Positions 1 to 7,351 of a DNA stretch of 46,762 nt are shown piece by piece (the first letter of the stretch is position 1; each line of letters opens with the position of its first letter). Under the pieces are notes generated by a model. It was not told the origin of the DNA, ran no database searches, and was given only the letters and a program-made list of their open reading frames with translations. Made by a program: the position numbers and the translations under genes. The DNA is from an uncultured Sphingomonadales bacterium (lineage in GTDB: Bacteria; Pseudomonadota; Alphaproteobacteria; Sphingomonadales; Sphingomonadaceae). Location: contig CAIXXP010000175.1 of the NCBI GenBank assembly GCA_903923465.1, positions 1-46,762 on the forward strand, given 5' to 3'.

Positions 1-759
1 GCCGTCAGGCAGAAAATCTACTCATCCCCGTGTGCAGTTTTGCCAGGCCACCTCTCTTGAATCACAAACCAGGGTCCTTGAAAAGCCCCCCCACCAGGAA
101 ATCTGCCCCGGGTACCGAGGTCGCAGAGGCCGCGCATGCGGTCGAGGCGTGTAAATACTATCTTCACTCAGCCGTGCGGGAGTGGGGCACATCGACCGGC
201 CCGGAGTGAATGGACTTCATCTGTCAACCAAAAACACCGTCCCACTTTCAAAACCGCTAATTTTGCATATTTTCAAGATATATCGTTTTTTACTAATACC
301 TTATGTAAGTGGGACGCTGCTCGCGAAGTGGGACGCCAACGTCCCACTTCTTTTCTCCAAGTGGGACGCCAGATCGCCCTCCATGCACCCGCCGCTGGGC
401 TTCGCCATGCTGGCGATGTTTATCGCTGAGAGGTGTCTAAACGCCCGAATATGGGCATTCTGAAGCGCTCTGAGAGGCCTCTAAGGGTTTTCTGGGCAAC
501 CTCCTGAGAGATCCCACCCGCACTGACAGTACACCGGTCCGAAATGCCATTTTTGGCCTCTACTGCCAAACCAGCCCCACCGACGGGCGCAGCCCGATCA
601 ACGGCCAATTTCCCCCGGGTTTACAGGGTTATCCCACCGAATGCCGGGCTGTCCCAAGATATCCCGCCTCACTGACATACCAACTGTCCCCGCACACCCG
701 CCCGGTGGCCGAGGGGGGCCGGGGCGGGGCGCGGAAGGTTCGGGTGTGGGGGTGTGGGG
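1..759. other. Non-coding stretch without a recognisable gene
   Basis: No reading frame here has a convincing product; the frames that exist encode low-complexity or compositionally odd peptides. Base composition differs from the rest of the window: about 240-310 is AT-rich, while the flanks return to high GC. Besides the decamer block at 238-368, two related segments occur at 511-533 and 661-682, both of the form ATCCCNCC-N-CACTGACA followed by TAC. The stretch may be the scar of a lost mobile element, but no transposase or recombinase fragment is visible. Confidence 0.5.
238..368. repeat. Five copies of decamer AAGTGGGACG in both orientations
   Basis: Exact copies of AAGTGGGACG lie at 307-316, 326-335 and 359-368 on the plus strand, and inverted copies at 238-247 and 340-349. 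The copies at 326-335 and 340-349 form a perfect inverted repeat with a 4-base centre (CCAA). The pair 340-349/359-368 is inverted with a 9-base spacer. The first two plus copies are direct repeats 19 bases apart. Between the outer copy at 238 and the group at 307 lies an AT-rich stretch with several T runs. Iterons, protein-binding sites or the multi-repeat end of an IS21-like element are all possible; none is proven. Confidence 0.75.
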
Positions 760-1311
760 TCAGTGCCGGCCGCCGCCCTCGTGGCCGCCGCCGCCGCCGC
801 CGCCGTTGCCACCGTTGCCACCACCACCGGGATGGCCGCCGCCATGGCCGCCACCGCCGCCGCTCTCGTGACCGGCATATCCGCCGCCGTGGCCGCCGCG
901 ATCACCGCCGTGCCAGCCGCCGTGATCGCCCCCGCCGCGATCACCGCCCTGCCAGCCGCCGTGATCACCGCCGCCGTGATCACCGCCGTGCCAGCCGCCG
1001 TGATCGCCGCCGTGCCAGCCGCCGCGATCGCCGCCGTGCCAGCCGCCGCGATCGCCGCCGTGGCCGTCATAGCCGCGCCGGCCGTGGCCGTGCCAGCCAT
1101 AGCCGCCGCCCCAGCCATAGCCGCGCCGCCAGGCATAGCCGCACCAGTACCAGCCGGGACCGCGCCAGCCGCCTTCGTACCAGCAATATTGGTGCTCGCC
1201 GAAGAAGAAGGCCTCGAAGCCGAAGGGCTGGGCCTGCGCCGCCTCGGGCAGGGACAGGCCGCTGACCGCGACGAGGCCGGCAAGGGCCGCGGTAACAATG
1301 GATCTTTTCAT
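760..1311 (-). CDS. Exported glycine/histidine-rich repeat protein
   Basis: This 183-residue protein starts with a clear Sec signal peptide (KR followed by a hydrophobic stretch, probable cleavage after AQA near residue 28). A Trp/Tyr/Gly-rich segment (about 30-75) with two cysteines follows. The C-terminal hundred residues are repeats built on GGWHGGDHGG or GGWHGGDRGG, ending in GGGHEGGGRH. The His and Asp content would suit metal binding or a flexible envelope protein, but no enzymatic domain is visible. The ATG at 1311 is preceded by GGGAAAG at good spacing. It is monocistronic, divergent from the aldehyde dehydrogenase, and follows a GGAAC-N16-CGTT promoter-like site, which suggests general stress control. 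I do not recognise a named family. Confidence 0.7.
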   Translation of the reverse strand: MKRSIVTAALAGLVAVSGLSLPEAAQAQPFGFEAFFFGEHQYCWYEGGWRGPGWYWCGYAWRRGYGWGGGYGWHGHGRRGYDGHGGDRGGWHGGDRGGWHGGDHGGWHGGDHGGGDHGGWQGGDRGGGDHGGWHGGDRGGHGGGYAGHESGGGGGHGGGHPGGGGNGGNGGGGGGGHEGGGRH

Positions 1312-1350
1312 CGTGACTTTCCCGCATGAGAGTGAAAGCTGGCTAAAGGA

Positions 1351-1375
1351 AACGCCTGTTGCGGCTTATCGTTCC
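1351..1375 (-). promoter_or_regulatory. Candidate EcfG general-stress promoter
   Basis: Read on the minus strand, GGAAC (1375-1371) is followed after exactly 16 bases by CGTT (1354-1351). This matches the known alphaproteobacterial EcfG consensus GGAAC-N16/17-CGTT. It would give a leader of about 30 bases before the ATG at 1311 of the Gly/His-rich protein. Confidence 0.6.
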
Positions 1376-1583
1376 CGGGGCGGTTAGCGCAGTCTCGGAA
1401 TCTACTTAGGTAGCGGTTCGGCGTGGGGGCGGCGTGGGCGCGGCGGCCGGCGTTTCGTGGTGGCTTGTGGCTTGTGTCCGGTGCGGATATCGTGCCTATT
1501 CGCGCGCGTTCGTTCACCCGGTCTCGCGCCGGCGAATTCACCACCGAGGCAGGCATGATCCTGTCCAAGAGGATGCACCCACC

Positions 1584-3053
1584 ATGGCTCAATTTTCGAC
1601 GACCCCGCTGTATATCGATGGCCAGTTGCGCCCGGCCGAGGGTGGCCGGGTGTTCGATGTGGAAACGCCGGTGAGCGGCACCATCGTCGGGCAGGCCGCC
1701 GATGCCACCGCCGCCGATGTCGACGCCGCGATTGCCGCCGCGCGCCGCGCCTTTGACGAGACCGACTGGGCAACCAATGTGCCGGCGCGCGTGGCCGCGC
1801 TGCGCCGCTGGCAGGAGGCGCTGAAGGCGCTGGCCGAGGAATGGCGCCCGCGCATCATGGCCGAGACCGGCTGCACCCGGCTGATGACCCATATGGTGCA
1901 GCTGGACATGCCGGTGGATGGCATGAGCTGGACGATCGACCTGGCCGAAAAGTTTGAATGGACGCGCGACATCGGCATCAGCAACAATTTCGGGCTGAAC
2001 AGCCGGCGGCTGGTGGTGAAGGAGCCGACCGGCGTTGTCGGGGCGATCACGCCGTGGAACGTGCCGGTGCAGTGCTCGCTGGCCAAGGCTTGCGCGGCGC
2101 TGGCGGCGGGCTGCACCGTGGTGCTGAAGATGGCGCCGGATACGCCATGGGCCGGGGCCTATATGGGCGCGGCGGCCGAGAAGGCGGGGCTGCCGGCGGG
2201 GGTGTTCAACGTGATCACCAGCAGCGAGAAGGCGGCACCGGGCGAGCAACTGGTGGCCGACCCGCGCGTGGATGTGATCTCGTTCACCGGCTCTACCGCG
2301 GTGGGCAAGCGGATCATGGAGGCCGCCGCGCCGAGCCTGAAGCGGGTGTTTCTGGAGCTGGGCGGCAAGTCGGCGAACATCATTCTGGATGACGCGAAGT
2401 TCCCCGAGGCGCTGGAGAGCGGGCTGGCGGTGTGCATGCACGCGGGGCAGGGCTGCTCGATCACCACGCGGCTGCTGGTGCCGCGCTCGCGCTATGACGA
2501 GGCGGTGGCGATTTTGGAGCAGATGTTCAAGGCGGTGCCGTTTGGCGACCCGGAATCGATGCAGCAGGTGATGGGGCCGGTGGTCTCCAAGGCGCAGTAT
2601 GACCGGGTGCTCGGCTATATCGCCATTGGCAAGGACGAGGGCGCGCGGCTGGTGGCGGGCGGCGAGCCGGCTTTCGAGGAGCGCGGCGGCTATTACATCA
2701 AGCCGACGCTGTTCGCCGATGTCGATAATGCCATGCGGGTGGCGCAGGAGGAGATCTTTGGCCCGGTGCTGGTGGTCATTCCCTTCGACGATGATGATGA
2801 CGCGGTGCGGATCGCCAATGATTCGAAGTATGGGCTTTCCGGCGCGGTGCAATCGAGCAGTGCCGCGCGGGCGATGGCGGTGGCGAAGCGGATCCGTTCC
2901 GGCACCATGGCGATCAACAAGGGGGTCTATTTCGGCTCTGACGCGCCGTTTGGGGGATACAAGCACAGCGGCATCGGGCGCGAGATGGGGCTGGAGGGGT
3001 TCGAGGAGTATCTGCAGACCAAGACCATCGCCACCGAGGCGGAGATGGCCTGA
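1584..3053 (+). CDS. NAD(P)-dependent aldehyde dehydrogenase
   Basis: This 489-residue enzyme of the ALDH superfamily should oxidise an aldehyde to the acid in the cytoplasm. The general base Glu258 lies in LELGGKS and the catalytic Cys291 in GQGCSITTR, at the usual spacing; the length is typical. GAITPWNVPVQ marks the cofactor domain. I chose the ATG at 1584 because the sequence becomes ALDH-like there (MAQFSTTPLYIDGQ) and AAGAGGA sits about ten bases upstream; the in-frame extension to 1434 is not family-like. It is monocistronic. The substrate cannot be read from the sequence; the catabolic genes downstream make an intermediate aldehyde of that pathway possible. Confidence 0.93.
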   Translation: MAQFSTTPLYIDGQLRPAEGGRVFDVETPVSGTIVGQAADATAADVDAAIAAARRAFDETDWATNVPARVAALRRWQEALKALAEEWRPRIMAETGCTRLMTHMVQLDMPVDGMSWTIDLAEKFEWTRDIGISNNFGLNSRRLVVKEPTGVVGAITPWNVPVQCSLAKACAALAAGCTVVLKMAPDTPWAGAYMGAAAEKAGLPAGVFNVITSSEKAAPGEQLVADPRVDVISFTGSTAVGKRIMEAAAPSLKRVFLELGGKSANIILDDAKFPEALESGLAVCMHAGQGCSITTRLLVPRSRYDEAVAILEQMFKAVPFGDPESMQQVMGPVVSKAQYDRVLGYIAIGKDEGARLVAGGEPAFEERGGYYIKPTLFADVDNAMRVAQEEIFGPVLVVIPFDDDDDAVRIANDSKYGLSGAVQSSSAARAMAVAKRIRSGTMAINKGVYFGSDAPFGGYKHSGIGREMGLEGFEEYLQTKTIATEAEMA

Positions 3054-3581
3054 GGGTTTTGGGCGGCTGCCGGAAGCGGCGGGCGCCTTTTCGATGAAGC
3101 GATGACGTATGGCGCCCGGTCTGATGGGTTCAGGCCGGGCGCTGTGGTTTGGCGGAGCTGGATTTTCCGGCGCGGCTGAATTGTTCCGCGTGCGGGAGCG
3201 GCCGCTGGTGCCATGGGGCGTCGCGGCGGTTTTGCGGCGGGGTGCGGGACGACGGGGGGCCGGCGTTGCGCTGTGGGTTTGCCGCCTTTTCGCGAATGGC
3301 CGGGGGCGGCGGCGGGGCCCTTCGGCGCGGCCCTGGGCGACAGGCGGATGGCGGGTCGGGCTCGCAGGGTGCCGCCATCTTGTTTGGCGCTGGCCCGGGG
3401 TATTTGCCCCGGGGGGTGGCGCCTGTGCCTGTCGCCGGGGGGCGCCATTACGCGGCGCCGGCCCGAATCACGATGGGTGGAAGGAGGCTTGGCCTTGGCC
3501 GCCCTCGTGCCCGTCTGATTGGGCGTTTAACCGATATGGTTTGTTGTAGGACAGCGGTTTTTGTGGGGGCCGGGCGCGTCT
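3054..3581. other. Gap between convergent genes, no gene seen
   Basis: This is very GC-rich sequence between the aldehyde dehydrogenase and the malic enzyme. The frames open here encode Gly/Arg/Ala-rich peptides with no ribosome-binding site or family signature. I see no gene or RNA element. Confidence 0.5.
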
Positions 3582-3711
3582 GGGCGTTTTCCGTTCAGGC
3601 TGGCGCGAACGGAAAAGCGACGCTCAGGCGCCGCGCGGGCTGGCCAGGGCGTTTTCCGTTCAGGCTGGCGCGCGTGGAAAGGCGACGCTCGGGCGCCGCG
3701 CGGGGTGGGCG
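3582..3711. repeat. 65-bp direct duplication
   Basis: A segment beginning GGGCGTTTTCCGTTCAGG occurs at 3582 and again at 3647, 65 bases apart. The two copies stay similar over about 60 bases and differ by scattered substitutions, including one that breaks the hairpin in the second copy. They lie in the gap between convergent genes and encode nothing recognisable. Confidence 0.75.
3587..3616. terminator. Candidate terminator hairpin between convergent genes
   Basis: TTTTCCGTT (3587-3595) pairs perfectly with AACGGAAAA (3608-3616) around a 12-base loop. The A/T runs are inside the stem rather than after it. It could end transcription from the aldehyde dehydrogenase or the malic enzyme, but its distance from the first (over 500 bases) is large. 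Confidence 0.35.
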
Positions 3712-3744
3712 CGGGTGCCGATCCGCAAAGCGCCGGAAACTGCT

Positions 3745-5445
3745 CTAGGGGTAGGTCGGGTGCCACATTTGGGCGGCGATGGCGGCCTCGCTGATCTGTT
3801 CGGGCGGGGCGCTGGAGACGCCGTCTCGCACCGCCTGCTGCGCCACCGCCACGGCGATCTGGATGGCCACCCAGCGCACGGCGGTGATCGGTGGCAGCAG
3901 GCCGGGGCTGGCCCCCAGGGGCTCGGCGCTGAGTTCGCCGAGGCGCCGGGCCGCCGCCATGAACATGGTCTCGGTGACTTCGCGCGCCGCTGACGCCAGC
4001 GCGCCGAGGCCGACGCCGGGGAAGATGTAGATATTGTTGACCTGCGTGACGCCGGGGGTGCCAAACGGGCTGCCGGTGCCGACGACGGCGCGGCCCTCGC
4101 TCCACGCGAGGATGTCGGCGGGGTCGGCCTCGGCGCGGGTGATCGGGTTGGACAGGGGGAAGATGACCGGGCGCTCGGTGAGGCTGGCCATGAGGCGCAC
4201 GACGCCCTCGTTGAATGCGCCCTTTTGGCCGGAGACGCCGATGAGCACGGTGGGGCGGACCTCGGCGATGGTTTCCTCGAGGCCGAGGCGGCCATTGCCC
4301 GTGCCCTGAGGGAATCTGGGCCAGGCGGCGACATCGGCGGGATCGCGGGCGAGGCCGACCTGTTGCGGGGGCAGGTCCGGCATGTCGCGCAGGATGAGGC
4401 CGTCGCGGTCGATCGCCCAGATGCACCGGCGCGCGGCCGTCTCGTCGAGCCCCTCGGCCATGATCGCGCGGACCAGCATTTCGGCGATGCCGCTGCCCGC
4501 GGCGCCGACGCCGTAGAGCACGATTCGATGAGCGGACAGGCGGATGCCGGTGGTGCGCACCGCCGCCAGCAGCGAGCCGGTTGCCGTGGCCGCCGTGCCC
4601 TGAATGTCATCGTTGAAGCTGAGCAGGCGGTGGCGGTAGCGGGCGAGCAGATCATAGGCGTTCTTGCCGGCGAAATCCTCCCATTGCAGCAGCACGCCGG
4701 GGAAGCGTTCGATGACCGCCGCGACGAATTCCTCGATGAAGGCATCGTATTCGGCGCCGCGCACGCGGGGGGCGTGCCAGCCGATGTAGAGCGGATCGGC
4801 GAGGCGCGCCTGGTTGTCGGTGCCGGCATCGAGCAGGATGGGCAGCACCTCGGCCGGGTGGAAGCCGGCGCAGGCGGTGTAGAGCGCCAGCTTGCCGATG
4901 GGGATGCCCATGCCGCCCGCGCCCTGATCGCCAAGGCCGAGAATGCGCTCGCCATCGGAGACGACGATGACTTTCACCCGGTCGAGCGCGGGATCGGCCA
5001 GGATGGTGCGGATGCGGTGGCGGTTTGGCCAGCCGAGGAACAGGCCGCGCGGGCGGCGGAAGATCTGGCTGAACTTCTCGCAGCCTTCGCCGACGGTGGG
5101 GGTGTAGACCAGCGGCAGCATCATCGGCAGATCGGACTGGACGAGGGCGTGGAACAGGATCTCGTTGGTATCCTGCAACTCGCGCAGGAAGGCGTAGCGG
5201 TGGAAGTCGCTTTCCATGCCCTCCAGCATGTGGCGGCGGCGGTTGATCTGCTCGTCGAGCGACAGCACATGCGGGGGCAGCCAGCCGTGCAGGCCGAAGC
5301 GGTCGCGCTCTTCCAGGGTGAAGGCGGTGCCCTTGTTGGTGAGCGGATCGTTCAGCAGCGCATGGGCACTGGCGTAGGCGACAGCGGTGGCCACGGGGGC
5401 GGGGGCGGGGGCCAAGGGGGCGGTGCGGGGCGTCGGTTCGGTCAA
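3745..5445 (-). CDS. maeA: NAD-dependent malic enzyme (TTG start)
   Basis: This enzyme converts malate to pyruvate and CO2 with reduction of NAD. The protein has the malic-enzyme N-terminal block (LLNDPLTNKGTAF, Tyr114 in YTPTVGEG), the GLGDQGAGGMGIPIGK region, FNDDIQGTA, the nucleotide-binding GVGAAGSGIAE and the C-terminal PLSNPITRAEA. No ATG lies near the conserved N-terminus. A TTG at 5445 has GGGAG seven bases upstream and gives 566 residues, very close to the 565 of Escherichia coli MaeA; a GTG at 5394 is the alternative. It is divergent from the phosphotransacylase-acetate kinase operon, so both ends of pyruvate/acetyl metabolism share one intergenic region. Confidence 0.92.
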   Translation of the reverse strand: MTEPTPRTAPLAPAPAPVATAVAYASAHALLNDPLTNKGTAFTLEERDRFGLHGWLPPHVLSLDEQINRRRHMLEGMESDFHRYAFLRELQDTNEILFHALVQSDLPMMLPLVYTPTVGEGCEKFSQIFRRPRGLFLGWPNRHRIRTILADPALDRVKVIVVSDGERILGLGDQGAGGMGIPIGKLALYTACAGFHPAEVLPILLDAGTDNQARLADPLYIGWHAPRVRGAEYDAFIEEFVAAVIERFPGVLLQWEDFAGKNAYDLLARYRHRLLSFNDDIQGTAATATGSLLAAVRTTGIRLSAHRIVLYGVGAAGSGIAEMLVRAIMAEGLDETAARRCIWAIDRDGLILRDMPDLPPQQVGLARDPADVAAWPRFPQGTGNGRLGLEETIAEVRPTVLIGVSGQKGAFNEGVVRLMASLTERPVIFPLSNPITRAEADPADILAWSEGRAVVGTGSPFGTPGVTQVNNIYIFPGVGLGALASAAREVTETMFMAAARRLGELSAEPLGASPGLLPPITAVRWVAIQIAVAVAQQAVRDGVSSAPPEQISEAAIAAQMWHPTYP

Positions 5446-5760
5446 GCGGTAGCTCCCATGGGGAAACGGGCCGAAACAGCCGGGCCGCACGGATGGCGTG
5501 ATGCTCCCCCGCGCGGCCCTATACCGCTTTGGCGCTTCGCGCTCTACCGTATGATAGGTGACAATGGCGAATGGGGTTGCGCGGGGGCGGCGTCGGGAGT
5601 GGCATCGGGAGCGGCATCGGAAGCGGCAGGGTGAGGGCCCCGGGGGTGGCGAGGGTGCCCGGCGGGGCCGGGTGCCGCGAAAACGACATGGGGAGCGGGC
5701 AAAATTGATCGCGGTCCTTTTTTTGGGGCGGCGCGAGGCGCATCGCGGGGTGGCGGGCGG
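5446..5760. other. Divergent intergenic region, mostly featureless
   Basis: This stretch lies between maeA and the phosphotransacylase array. It holds three 12-bp tandem units of the form GGCATCGGGAGC at 5588-5623 and a poly-T run near 5718-5724. I found no convincing -35/-10 pair for either gene. Confidence 0.45.
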
Positions 5761-5897
5761 CGGGGGCCCATTGGTGCGGGGGCCCATTTGAGCGGTGGCC
5801 CATTTGAGCGGTGGCCGATTTTAGGGGGAGCCCATTTGAGCGGGAGCCCATTTGAGCAGGAGCCCATTTTGAGCAGGAGCCCATTTTGAGCAGGAGC
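5761..5897 (+). repeat. 16/17-bp tandem array supplying the downstream Shine-Dalgarno
   Basis: Eight units of consensus CGGGAGCCCATTTGAG follow one another at 5761-5890 (six of 16 bp, the last two of 17 bp). A ninth, cut-off unit starts CAGGAGC at 5891. The AGGAG of that last piece (5892-5896) stands six bases before the GTG start of the next gene, so the array boundary is the ribosome-binding site. Earlier units are more diverged than the last ones, the usual mark of expansion at one end. Confidence 0.9.
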
Positions 5898-5902
5898 AGA
5901 GT

Positions 5903-7351
5903 GTGACGGGCACGCGGGACATGATCGAGAACCAGACCTTCGCCGAGATAGCGATCGGCCAGAGTGCCACGCTGTCGCGGCGGCTGGGGCAGCGGGAGAT
6001 CCAGTTGTTCGCGCTGGCCACCGGGGATGTGAACCCGACGCATATGGACCCGGCCTATGCCGCGAGCGACGCGTTTCATCAGGTGGTGGCCCATGGGCTG
6101 TGGAGCGGGGGGCTGATTTCGGCGGTGCTGGGCAACCAGCTGCCGGGGCCGGGCGCGGTCTATGTGAGCCAGTCGCTGAATTTCGTGCGGCCGGTGGTGC
6201 TGGGGGATGTGGTGACCGCGCGGGTGACGGTGACGGGCAAGGATGCGGCGGATGGCACGGTGACGCTCGCCTGCCTTTGCGTGAACCAGCATGGCGAGGT
6301 GGTGGTGGAGGGCGAGGCGCGGGTGCGGGCGCCGGCGGAAAAAGTGTCGCGGGCGCGATTTGAGCTGCCCGATGTGAGCCTGGCCGACCATGGCGGCTAT
6401 CACCGGCTGATCGTGATGGCCCATGGCCACCCGCCGATGCCGACGGCGGTGGTGCATCCGTGCTCGGGCGCGGCGCTCTCGGCGGCGGTGGAGGCGGCGC
6501 AGGAGGCGCTGATCGCGCCGATACTGATTGGGCCCGAGGCGAAGATCCGCGCGGCGGCGCAGGAGGCCGGGCTCGACATTTCGGCCTTTCGGCTGGTCGC
6601 GGTGCCGCATAGCCATGCCGCCGCCGCCGAGGCCGTGGCCATGGTGGGGCGCGGCGAGGCGGGGCTGCTGATGAAGGGTTCGCTGCATACCGACGAGCTG
6701 ATGGGGGCGGTGCTGGCGCATGGCTCGCCGCTGCGCACCGGGCGGCGGATCAGCCATGTCTATCTGATGGATGTGCCGGGCTATCCGCATCCGCTGCTGG
6801 TGACGGACGCCGCGATCAATATTGCCCCGAGCCTGGAGGACAAGGCCGACATCATCCGCAATGCCATCGATCTGGCGCATGTGATTGGCATTGCCTGCCC
6901 GCGCGTGGCGATTCTGGCGGCGGTGGAGACGGTGACGGCGAGCATGCCGGCGACGCTGGATGCGGCGGCGCTGTGCAAGATGGCCGAGCGCGGGCAGATT
7001 ACCGGCGGCATTCTGGATGGACCGCTGGCCTTCGACAATGCCATCAGCCGGGCCGCCGCCGCCGAGAAGAAGATTGTCTCGCCGGTGGCCGGGCGGGCGC
7101 AGATACTGGTGGTGCCCAACATCGAGGCGGGCAACATGCTGGCCAAGCAGCTGACCTTTCTGGGCGTGGCGGATGCGGCGGGAATCGTGCTGGGGGCAAG
7201 GGTGCCGATCATCCTGACCAGCCGGGCCGATTCGCTGCGCACGCGGCTGGCCAGTTGCGCGGTGGGGCTGTTGCTGGCGGCGGCCCGGGAGGCGGGGGCC
7301 AATGGAACGGGGGATGCGGCGGCCAATGCGGCAGGGAGCGAGGGGCGGTGA
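5903..7351 (+). CDS. MaoC-like hydratase / phosphate acyltransferase fusion
   Basis: This 482-residue protein joins a MaoC-type hotdog hydratase domain (about 10-150, with GDVNPTHMDP and FHQVVAHGLW) to a phosphate acetyl/butyryl-transferase domain (about 165-475, with NIAPSLEDKADI, GPLAFDNAIS and PNIEAGNMLAKQL). It should interconvert acyl-CoA and acyl phosphate; the hydratase part may act on enoyl-CoA substrates. The GTG at 5903 has AGGAG six bases upstream; an ATG at 5921 is the alternative. The stop overlaps the start of acetate kinase (GTGA), so the pair forms a complete acyl-CoA to acyl phosphate to acid plus ATP route. This fusion architecture is known in Proteobacteria. Confidence 0.9.
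   Translation: MTGTRDMIENQTFAEIAIGQSATLSRRLGQREIQLFALATGDVNPTHMDPAYAASDAFHQVVAHGLWSGGLISAVLGNQLPGPGAVYVSQSLNFVRPVVLGDVVTARVTVTGKDAADGTVTLACLCVNQHGEVVVEGEARVRAPAEKVSRARFELPDVSLADHGGYHRLIVMAHGHPPMPTAVVHPCSGAALSAAVEAAQEALIAPILIGPEAKIRAAAQEAGLDISAFRLVAVPHSHAAAAEAVAMVGRGEAGLLMKGSLHTDELMGAVLAHGSPLRTGRRISHVYLMDVPGYPHPLLVTDAAINIAPSLEDKADIIRNAIDLAHVIGIACPRVAILAAVETVTASMPATLDAAALCKMAERGQITGGILDGPLAFDNAISRAAAAEKKIVSPVAGRAQILVVPNIEAGNMLAKQLTFLGVADAAGIVLGARVPIILTSRADSLRTRLASCAVGLLLAAAREAGANGTGDAAANAAGSEGR

Noticed and set aside
1308..2966. 552-codon minus-strand frame opposite the aldehyde dehydrogenase
   Set aside because: Arg/His-rich composition typical of an antisense shadow, no family motif, and the plus-strand gene is certain.
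3109..3748. Small genes in the gap between the aldehyde dehydrogenase and the malic enzyme
   Set aside because: Several overlapping frames, all Gly/Arg/Ala-rich, no ribosome-binding site or family pattern; one crosses the 65-bp duplication.
5705..5718. FNR box upstream of the malic enzyme and phosphotransacylase genes
   Set aside because: Only one half-site (TTGAT) is present; the other half reads GTCCT instead of ATCAA.
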